Assembly (NCBI GenBank): GCA_900556515.1
Contig: USPH01000002.1
Coordinates: forward strand, 1-21,181
DNA from: an uncultured Collinsella sp.
GTDB lineage: Bacteria; Actinomycetota; Coriobacteriia; Coriobacteriales; Coriobacteriaceae
DNA length: 21,181 nucleotides
Direction: 5' to 3'
Within the stretch, counting starts at the first letter, position 1, and each line of letters begins with the position of its first letter. Positions 15,271 through 21,181 of the stretch are shown here, piece by piece. Below the pieces are notes generated by a model. It made no database searches. It was not told where the DNA came from and saw nothing but the letters and a program-made list of their open reading frames with translations. The translations under genes were made by a program, and so were the position numbers.

Positions 15271-18200
15271 ATGGATATGTTTGAGGACGAGCGCGAGCGC
15301 GCCTCGCTGCATCGCCGTGGCGCAATTGCGCGCGGCGTAGCCAAGCGCGGCCTGGTGGCATTCCTGGCCTTCGCGATGGCCCTTGGCACCACACCGGCTC
15401 AGCTGTGGGCCGAGGGCGCCGAGGGCATTGCCGAGGCTGTGGCTCAGGCTGCGACGCCGGGCGAGGACGCAGCGCTTGCGGGCGGTGCCGCTGAGCAGAG
15501 CGGCGCCGAGTTTTCGGATTCTGGGAGCGCGTCTACAACTAGTGCCGCCACAACTGAGGCGGCAACTGGCGACGAAGGCTCGGCGACGGGGGAGAGCCCT
15601 GCCACGAGCGAGCAGTCTTCGACGGCATCCGCTGGCCAAGCAGGATCTGCCGCCGCGGCTGCCGTCCAGACAGAGAACCCGACAGAAACCGGCGATGTCG
15701 CCAAGAAGCAAGTCGAGGTCTCGTTCTCGATTATCGGCACCGATGCCGACGGCAAGGCTCAGACCTGGGTGGCACCTACGCAACTCAAGCTCGACGAGGG
15801 CGCGACGGCTGCGGATGCCTTCGTTAAGCTGCAGCAGAAGACGGGCTTCAAGGCGGATTACGATCCGAACACGGCATACGGTTTCTACCTCAAAAGCATC
15901 ACATCCCCGAGCGATGGCCGTACGCTTGCCTTCGATCCGGCGACTTATGCCTACTGGCAGCTGTTCGTCGACGGCGCGTCTTCCTCGGTTGGCGCGAGCA
16001 GCGTCAAGCTCACCCAAGGGCAGAAGATTGAGTTTGCCTATACGGCTGGTAGCGCGTCCCCTGTCGTTAAGGACCAGGTTGCCGCAAATGTGACCGTCAT
16101 TGGTCGCGATGCCCAGGGCAAGACTCAGACTTGGGTCGATAACGCGCAGTATGTGGTGACGTCCGGTTCGAGCGCGCTTGACCTTACGAAGGCCGCGCTC
16201 GAGGCGAATGATATTGACGCCGTTGCTGCGGGCTCCTTCATTCTGAGCCTTAAGTACAACGGTGTTGAGCTGGGTACGCCCCAAGATTATTCGACCTATT
16301 GGCAACTGTTCATCAACGGCAAGTCGAGCGACTATACGGCGGACAATGTCACCATCCATGCCGGCGATACCGTTACGTGGTTCTACGGTGGCTGGGGCGA
16401 CCAGCTGCCCTCCGATTCTGTCCATGCTTCTGTTCAGGTTCTCGGTAAGGACAAGGACGGCAAGCAGCAGGTTTGGGCTTCGACGGGCCAGACGAGTCTC
16501 AAGGCAGGCTCCACTGCTAAGGATCTCCTTGAGCAGACCGGCCTTAAGCTCGATGCTAGCGAATCGTCTTGGGGCTGGTTCCTCAACGGCATTTATTCGC
16601 CGTTCGATGGTAAGTCCTATGGCTGGGATGCTGCGACCAGTAGCTATTGGCGCTTCTACGTAAATGGCAAGTTCGCCGACGTTGGCGCCGGTGCCTACGA
16701 GCTCCATGAGGGCGATGCCGTCACCTTTATGTATGGTGCTGACGCCGATGCCCTTCCTGGCCAGGTTCTTGGGTCTGTCGATGTTATCGGTCCCGATGTC
16801 AACGGCAACAATACTCGCTGGGGCTCGGCAAGCAGTGTTTCTTTGCCTGAAGGCTCTACTGCCCAGAACCTTATTGAGACGGTCCTGAAGGCCAAGGGCG
16901 TTACGTACAACGGCTCCCAGAGTGGTGAGTACTGGTTCCTGAATTCCATTACTTCGCCGTTTGATCACAAGTCGTATGGTTGGGATGCTGCGACCAATAA
17001 ATATTGGCATCTGTATATCAACGGAGAGTCCTCCTTACTCTGCGCCAATCAGATTACGCTCAAGAGCGGCGATAAGGTTACGCTTGCCTATACCACCGAC
17101 GATTCGGCCATGCCCGATCCCGACAAGATTGTCGTGGACCCGGGTGCGACGACTCCTGATTGGGATGCCGAGTGGGCCGGCTACGGCAACAGCGGCAACG
17201 GTTCGACCGTAACGGATGCCAAGACGCCTGCGCAGGCCGCCGGTCTTAAGTGGGCCTTCGATTGGAAGGCCGAGTCTGGTCAGCAGTATGCCAACTGCAG
17301 CGAGCCCGTTATCGCTAACGGCTTTGTGTACATCGCGACCGAGAACGAGCTCATTAAGATCGATTCGTCCACGGGCAAAAAGGGTGCCTCTGCGCCGCTT
17401 GCCTCCAAGGTGAGCTATACCTCTCGTCCGATCTATACCAATGGCCTTATCATCGTTCCGCTCAACGGCGGTGCGGTCCAGGCGATTACTGCAGACAAGC
17501 TGATCTGCAAGTGGCTGACGCCTGGTTTGACGGATTTGACGCAGAGCTCCTGCACCGTCGTTTCGGACGGCGAGTACGTCTATGTAGGCTCGGTCGATAT
17601 TTCGTATGACGAGAATTACAACGCGACCTACGGCAACGGCTCCTTTGCACGCATTAAGATTGCCACGGGCGAAGTTTCTTGGCAGAACATCGACCCTACC
17701 GAGGGCTATTACTGGACTGGTGCGGCTTTGACGGATAAGTATGCCATCGTTCCTACGAGCGCGGGTACGCTTAAGTGCATTGATAAGACGACGGGCGATG
17801 TCGTTTCGACCATGGAGCTCGGCGCTGTCGCAAATGCCGATTGCATTGCCGATCCGTCCAATGGTTCGACCTTCTATCAGATGACGCACGACGGAAAGCT
17901 CCATGTGATTTCGCTTTCGGCGAAGGGTGTGCTGAGTGCACAGAAGACGGTTGATCTGGGCCTTACGAATAATCTGAGCGCCCCTGCGGTGTTTGGTGAC
18001 AATCTGATTGTCGGCGGACAGACGGCTACGGGCTCTGCTCTGGTTCTCTATAACCTGAAGACGGGTAAGACCACGATGGTCGCTGCTGCCGACGGCAAGG
18101 CGCTGCCGGCTGGCCTCAACGGTATTGCTGCTACTCCGCTGGTGAGTGTTCAGGGCGGCAAGACCTATGTGTACTTCACCGTTAACAGCGCGGATAGCAA

Positions 18201-19035
18201 GGATTACGTCAACTACTCTGCTGGTGGTGGCGTGTATCGCTATACGCTCGGCGATGCAGAGGCGACGCAGATTTATGATGCGGCTGGCCATTACCAGTAC
18301 TGTGACTCTCCGGTCATTGCCGATGCATCTGGCAACCTGTACTACATCAATGACTCGGGCACGCTGTTCAAGCTTGGGGCCGTTGAGTCTTGGACGGTTG
18401 CTTTTAATTCCAACGGCGGGTCTGCTTGCGACACTAAGTTTGTTGCTACGGCCGATGGCAAGCTCGTCAAGCCGGCCGATCCGACGCGCGATGGCTACGC
18501 TTTCGGCGGTTGGTATACCGATGAGGCTTGCACGCAGGCGTATGACTTCAGTACGCCGGTGACGGCCGATCTGACGCTGTATGCCAAGTGGACCAAGAAT
18601 GCCGTTAACCCTGGCGGCAATGGCGGTTCTGGCTCCAATGGCGGCAATGGTGGCGCTGGTAACGGTTCCGGTGCTGGCGCTGGCACGGGTTCCGGCTCCG
18701 GCACGAAGGGCCAGCAGGCTGGCGGCGCTGTCGCCCCGGGTCATAAGCCGACGACCAAGACGACAGTGTCGACCAAGACCGAGACCAAGGAAAACAAGTC
18801 CGACAAGAAGGGCTCCGATAAGTCCGATAAGAAGGACGAGAAGAAGTCTGACAAGAAGGACAGCAAGTTCGATTCCAAGTCCGATACGGGTGCTGCTTCC
18901 ACGACCACTGCTAAGAAGTCCTCTAGTGCTTCCGAGCAGGAGACTGGCACCAATCCGCTCGCCATTGTTGGCGTTGCCGCCGGCGTCATCGGACTCGCCA
19001 TCGTCGGCGTGTTCGTGTTCACCAAACGTCGGTAG
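15271..19035 (+). CDS. Giant surface protein with four DUF4430-like domains and beta-propeller
   Basis: 1254 residues from ATG 15271 (AGGAG just upstream; ATG 15190 and 15277 are alternatives). The signal peptide has a basic n-region and hydrophobic core ending near Q-L-W-A. After an Ala/Ser/Thr-rich spacer come four DUF4430/transcobalamin-C-like repeats (about 148-260, 270-377, 384-492, 499-610), each with a conserved Y-W-x-L/F-x-x-N/D-G-x-S strand and a G-D/Q-x-V/I-x-F/W-x-Y end. Next is a PQQ/WD-type beta-propeller (about 660-1037) with I-D-x-S/T-T-G blade ends, then an InlB/Flg_new repeat (1041-1109, F-x-G-W-Y and Y-A-K-W). A Gly-rich and a Lys/Asp/Ser linker, one membrane helix and a T-K-R-R tail follow. 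The motif position reads E-Q-E-T-G, not LPXTG. Riboswitch control suggests corrinoid capture. Confidence 0.85.
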   Translation: MDMFEDERERASLHRRGAIARGVAKRGLVAFLAFAMALGTTPAQLWAEGAEGIAEAVAQAATPGEDAALAGGAAEQSGAEFSDSGSASTTSAATTEAATGDEGSATGESPATSEQSSTASAGQAGSAAAAAVQTENPTETGDVAKKQVEVSFSIIGTDADGKAQTWVAPTQLKLDEGATAADAFVKLQQKTGFKADYDPNTAYGFYLKSITSPSDGRTLAFDPATYAYWQLFVDGASSSVGASSVKLTQGQKIEFAYTAGSASPVVKDQVAANVTVIGRDAQGKTQTWVDNAQYVVTSGSSALDLTKAALEANDIDAVAAGSFILSLKYNGVELGTPQDYSTYWQLFINGKSSDYTADNVTIHAGDTVTWFYGGWGDQLPSDSVHASVQVLGKDKDGKQQVWASTGQTSLKAGSTAKDLLEQTGLKLDASESSWGWFLNGIYSPFDGKSYGWDAATSSYWRFYVNGKFADVGAGAYELHEGDAVTFMYGADADALPGQVLGSVDVIGPDVNGNNTRWGSASSVSLPEGSTAQNLIETVLKAKGVTYNGSQSGEYWFLNSITSPFDHKSYGWDAATNKYWHLYINGESSLLCANQITLKSGDKVTLAYTTDDSAMPDPDKIVVDPGATTPDWDAEWAGYGNSGNGSTVTDAKTPAQAAGLKWAFDWKAESGQQYANCSEPVIANGFVYIATENELIKIDSSTGKKGASAPLASKVSYTSRPIYTNGLIIVPLNGGAVQAITADKLICKWLTPGLTDLTQSSCTVVSDGEYVYVGSVDISYDENYNATYGNGSFARIKIATGEVSWQNIDPTEGYYWTGAALTDKYAIVPTSAGTLKCIDKTTGDVVSTMELGAVANADCIADPSNGSTFYQMTHDGKLHVISLSAKGVLSAQKTVDLGLTNNLSAPAVFGDNLIVGGQTATGSALVLYNLKTGKTTMVAAADGKALPAGLNGIAATPLVSVQGGKTYVYFTVNSADSKDYVNYSAGGGVYRYTLGDAEATQIYDAAGHYQYCDSPVIADASGNLYYINDSGTLFKLGAVESWTVAFNSNGGSACDTKFVATADGKLVKPADPTRDGYAFGGWYTDEACTQAYDFSTPVTADLTLYAKWTKNAVNPGGNGGSGSNGGNGGAGNGSGAGAGTGSGSGTKGQQAGGAVAPGHKPTTKTTVSTKTETKENKSDKKGSDKSDKKDEKKSDKKDSKFDSKSDTGAASTTTAKKSSSASEQETGTNPLAIVGVAAGVIGLAIVGVFVFTKRR

Positions 19036-19044
19036 GTGAGGGCT

Positions 19045-19947
19045 GTGTCCAATAAATCCAAGGACGCTGACCCCAAGCAACCAGATTCCTCGTTCATTCA
19101 GTTCGATGATGCAAAGCAACAGGGCGCCGTTTCGGCGGCGTCCGCCCCTCGACGGAAGGCGCTCCTTGGCGTTCTGACTGCCGCGTGCACCATTCTGATC
19201 GTCGTCTCGCTGGGCTTTGTCCATCCCTCCGAGAGTGGCACCTGGTCCATTGACTGGATCATTCAGACCGTGACGGGGGAGAGCGTCGTCACCAAGGACA
19301 CCAAGGCGTCTGGCTCGTCTGCCGCTTCGGGCGAGGCCAGTTCCAAGGATTCCAAATCTTCGAATGATGCAAAAGACGAGCCCAAGGGTTCGAACGACGC
19401 CAAGGACGATTCCGAGTCTTCAAACAAGGAATCGGACAAAAACTCGGATAGCAAGAAGTCCGAGGACCAGGACGGCAAGAAGTCTGGCGATAAATCTGCT
19501 GCCCAAAATACGGGAGCCGGTGATACTTCCAATGTGTCTGGCGGTGCTTCTTCGGGCGGTGGCCAGTCGTCTAATGGAGCCTCATCCTCTAATGGTGGAA
19601 ACGCCTCCTCGGGCGGCCAGAGCGGCTCACAGGAGTCCAACTACGTTACGGTGACGGTTTCGGTCACATCGAGCGCTGTGGGCAATCCTGTGTCCTCTGG
19701 TGGCACCTTTACCTTTAACGAAGGCGCTACCGTCTACGATGCCCTGTGCGCGCTGGGCCTTTCTGTCAACGCACATGGCTCGTCGTACGGCACGTATGTC
19801 TCCGCGATTGGTGGTTTGGCCGAGAAACAGCACGGCGGCACGAGCGGCTGGATGTACTCCGTCAACGGCACAACGCCCATGACGGCCTGCAGCAACTACG
19901 TTCTCTCAAACGGTGACAACGTAGTCTGGTATTACGTTACAGGCTAG
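19045..19947 (+). CDS. Membrane-anchored DUF4430 (transcobalamin-like) protein
   Basis: About 300 residues. GTG 19045 follows GGTGAGG with a short spacer; GTG 19036, directly on the upstream stop, is the alternative. A charged N-terminus precedes one membrane segment (about 38-60, R-R-K then hydrophobic), which would act as an uncleaved anchor. A long Ser/Asp/Lys tether and a Gly/Ser/Asn-rich stretch (about 90-195) follow. The C-terminal 100 residues are a textbook DUF4430 domain: F-N-E-G-A-T-V-Y-D-A-L, then G-W-M-Y-S-V-N-G, then Y-V-L-S-N-G-D-N-V-V-W-Y-Y. In animals the matching domain closes over cobalamin. It is co-transcribed with the giant surface protein under the cobalamin riboswitch and probably hands corrinoid on near the membrane (inference). 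Confidence 0.85.
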   Translation: MSNKSKDADPKQPDSSFIQFDDAKQQGAVSAASAPRRKALLGVLTAACTILIVVSLGFVHPSESGTWSIDWIIQTVTGESVVTKDTKASGSSAASGEASSKDSKSSNDAKDEPKGSNDAKDDSESSNKESDKNSDSKKSEDQDGKKSGDKSAAQNTGAGDTSNVSGGASSGGGQSSNGASSSNGGNASSGGQSGSQESNYVTVTVSVTSSAVGNPVSSGGTFTFNEGATVYDALCALGLSVNAHGSSYGTYVSAIGGLAEKQHGGTSGWMYSVNGTTPMTACSNYVLSNGDNVVWYYVTG

Positions 19948-19969
19948 AGGCCTCGACATAGCGCGCCAG

Positions 19970-20007
19970 ACGGGCGGTTCGGACAAACATCTGGGCTGCC
20001 CGTTTTT
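19970..20007 (+). terminator. Terminator of the B12-regulated operon
   Basis: An 8-bp stem (19970-19977 with 19996-20003, one G-U) with an 18-base loop, followed by five T (20003-20007). Confidence 0.75.
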
Positions 20008-20045
20008 CATGCGTAGAGGACTGGGTCGCCGGGTCTCTCGGCAAA

Positions 20046-20080
20046 CAAAAAACCGGTTGGAACGGGAATTCCAACCGGTT
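20046..20080 (-). terminator. Terminator of the first GtrA gene
   Basis: A perfect 12-bp stem (20051-20062 with 20069-20080) around CGGGAA. On the minus strand it runs into six T. It lies 27 bases past the GtrA stop. Confidence 0.9.
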
Positions 20081-20106
20081 ATACATTCAAGCAAATAGTG
20101 AATCGA

Positions 20107-20514
20107 CTACGACCGTGCACCCTCGAGGAAGAAGCGGCGGCTGAAGTAGTTGTACCAGGTGACGAGGAACGTTGCGATGGCCTTCATGGCCTGGTAGCCG
20201 ATGCTCAAAAACGTGACGCCCACAAACATGTACAGGTCGTTGAGACCCAGACCAATCACCGACAGGATGGTGAAAATCGTGAACTCGCGCTTGCGGCTCA
20301 TGCCTTCGCGGTGGTCGAACACGTACTTCATGCTGAGCCAGTAGTTGACCACGACGGACGTGATAAACGAAACCGTGGTGCTCATCAAAAAGTCGAGGTG
20401 GAACAGCTCGACGAGCGCAATGAGCATGCCCCAGTCGATGCCAAAGGAGATAAGACCCACGACAGCAAACTTGAGGAACTGCTTGGTATGAGGTTGTGCC
20501 AGCGCCTTGCGCAC
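20107..20514 (-). CDS. GtrA-family membrane protein
   Basis: 135 residues with four membrane segments, the size and topology of GtrA. Family features seen are F-L-K-F-A-V-V-G near the start, N-Y-W-L-S-M-K-Y-V-F-D in the middle and Y-N-Y-F-S-R-R-F-F at the end. GtrA-like proteins help flip or handle polyprenyl-linked sugars for cell-envelope polysaccharide. The start is GTG 20514 with only a weak GGA upstream; homology to the start of the second copy supports it. A low-GC fragment lies directly upstream, so the native ribosome site may have been disturbed. Confidence 0.85.
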   Translation of the reverse strand: MRKALAQPHTKQFLKFAVVGLISFGIDWGMLIALVELFHLDFLMSTTVSFITSVVVNYWLSMKYVFDHREGMSRKREFTIFTILSVIGLGLNDLYMFVGVTFLSIGYQAMKAIATFLVTWYNYFSRRFFLEGARS

Positions 20515-20520
20515 GTAATC

Positions 20521-20643
20521 ACATCCAATGCGTTGATGAATCGAGCAGAGGATACTTTAGAGCTTTTACAAGGGAAACGTAAGGTCTTTGCCAAGAACTA
20601 TATGAACTCGCCAAATTTTCAAGAGCTAATCCGCAAACGTTGA
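20521..20643 (+). pseudogene. Probable C-terminal fragment of a displaced gene
   Basis: On the plus strand, 40 codons ending at TGA 20643 read like real protein (N-R-A-E-D-T-L-E-L-L, then F-A-K-N-Y-M-N-S-P-N-F-Q-E-L-I-R-K-R) and use AT-rich codons unlike the GC-rich genes around. The frame upstream of 20521 is antisense to GtrA and is not a credible N-terminus. It is most simply the tail of a gene cut off by a rearrangement. The parent family is not recognised. Confidence 0.35.
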
Positions 20644-20667
20644 AAATTTGCCCGTAAACGAGCGACA

Positions 20668-20707
20668 CCCACGGACGATACTGCGCTGAGTGCGCGTCGT
20701 CCGTGGG
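20668..20707 (-). terminator. Hairpin downstream of the second GtrA gene
   Basis: An 11-bp perfect stem (20668-20678 with 20697-20707) with an inner GCGC pairing. It lies 27 bases past the stop codon. No T-run follows on the minus strand, so it may stabilise the 3' end or be a weak terminator. Confidence 0.5.
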
Positions 20708-20733
20708 CGCCGTAATGCTGCAGGGGTTTCGAG

Positions 20734-21129
20734 CTATTTTGTCTCGTCGCCCTCCAGGAAGATCTTTCGGGTCACAAAGTTGTAGACCATAACAAGCGCG
20801 GTGGCGCAAATCTTGGCGATATTGGCCTCGAGCCCCAGGCCGGCGTTGAGCGCCAGCACGATACCGTCGTTGAGCGCCAGGCCGATCACAGACAGCACGA
20901 CAAAGATAATGAACTCGCGGCGGCGGCTCATGCCCTCCTTGTGCGCAAACACGTACTTCATGCTCGCGACGTAGTTAAAGATGAGCGAGACGATAAAGCC
21001 GCTGGTATTGGCGATCAGGATGTTAAGGCCCAGACCGTAGTGGAGCAGATTCATGATGCCAAAGTCAATGACCGTGGCGACGACGCCGACGACGCCAAAC
21101 TTCATGATCTGCGCAAGGAGCTTTTGCAT
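20734..21129 (-). CDS. GtrA-family membrane protein, second copy
   Basis: 131 residues, four membrane segments. It aligns along its length with the protein at 20107-20514: M-K-F-G-V-V-G, then N-Y-V-A-S-M-K-Y-V-F-A-H-K-E-G-M-S-R-R-R-E-F, then V-I-G-L-A-L-N-D, and F-L-E-G at the end. ATG 21129 has AAGGCAGG upstream. Role as for the other copy: membrane handling of lipid-linked sugars for envelope glycan (family knowledge). Its promoter lies off the end of true genomic sequence. Confidence 0.88.
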   Translation of the reverse strand: MQKLLAQIMKFGVVGVVATVIDFGIMNLLHYGLGLNILIANTSGFIVSLIFNYVASMKYVFAHKEGMSRRREFIIFVVLSVIGLALNDGIVLALNAGLGLEANIAKICATALVMVYNFVTRKIFLEGDETK

Positions 21130-21146
21130 GGTACCTGCCTTAGGGT

Positions 21147-21181
21147 CTGTCTCTTATACACATCTGACGCTGCCGACGAAG
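21147..21181. other. Nextera/Tn5 sequencing adapter, not genomic
   Basis: The sequence from 21147 begins CTGTCTCTTATACACATCT, the Tn5 mosaic end, and continues with the Nextera read-2 adapter GACGCTGCCGACGA. This is untrimmed library adapter at the contig end. Genomic sequence stops at 21146. Confidence 0.97.

Noticed and set aside
14953..19224. Very long minus-strand reading frames (685 and 729 codons) opposite the B12-regulated surface gene
   Set aside because: They are antisense to a gene with signal peptide, repeated domains and membrane anchor, and their residues (Arg, Gly, Leu, Ala-rich without motifs) are typical of GC-rich antisense frames.
15500..19700. CRISPR array or satellite in the repeat-rich surface genes
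   Set aside because: The repeats are coding (protein domains and low-complexity Ser/Gly/Lys linkers), with no regular repeat-spacer pattern.

Overview
The window looks like a chromosomal contig end from a high-GC actinobacterium of the class Coriobacteriia, most likely Collinsella or a close relative. This is judged from gene content and style: transcobalamin-like DUF4430 surface proteins, a Tat-exported protein with an LAXTG-type sorting signal, a phasin-like gene next to an AarF/UbiB kinase, and an FchA-FolD pair. No rRNA, tRNA or marker gene is present to confirm it. The last 35 bases (21147-21181) are Nextera/Tn5 sequencing adapter, so genomic sequence ends at 21146.

Layout, left to right. 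(1) 236-1573: double zinc-ribbon protein. (2) 1944-2996 (-): orphan YhcG/DUF1016 PDDEXK nuclease. (3) 3162-3431: small PH-like protein. (4) 3524-6028 (-): large Tat-exported, cell-wall-anchored protein with a ricin-like region and a PI-PLC X catalytic domain. (5) 6334-6927 and 7157-7759 (-): two paralogous lipoproteins, each with its own terminator and sharing a 19-bp upstream repeat; divergent from them, 8100-8939 encodes a zinc-ribbon single-pass membrane protein. (6) 9125-10614: folate C1 operon fchA-folD, whose leader holds a promoter followed by an intrinsic terminator. (7) 10652-10880: AT-rich 229-bp MITE-like element with 37-bp terminal inverted repeats. (8) 10979-12502: C69 dipeptidase. 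(9) 12651-14839: phasin-like gene plus AarF/UbiB kinase. (10) 14950-19947: cobalamin riboswitch, then a 1254-residue surface protein with four DUF4430-like domains, a beta-propeller and an InlB-type repeat, then a membrane-anchored protein with one DUF4430 domain. (11) 20107-21129 (-): two GtrA-family membrane proteins with a likely gene fragment between them.

The best candidate for an undescribed system is region 10. A B12-sensing RNA appears to control two surface-exposed proteins built from transcobalamin-like domains, one of which also carries a beta-propeller, the fold class of the Bacteroides B12-binder BtuG. Together they suggest a Gram-positive cell-surface corrinoid capture apparatus. 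A second notable point is in region 6: the FolD homologue appears to lack the lysine and glutamine needed for cyclohydrolase activity, while a separate cyclohydrolase/cyclodeaminase-family protein lies immediately upstream, suggesting the two steps are split between two proteins.
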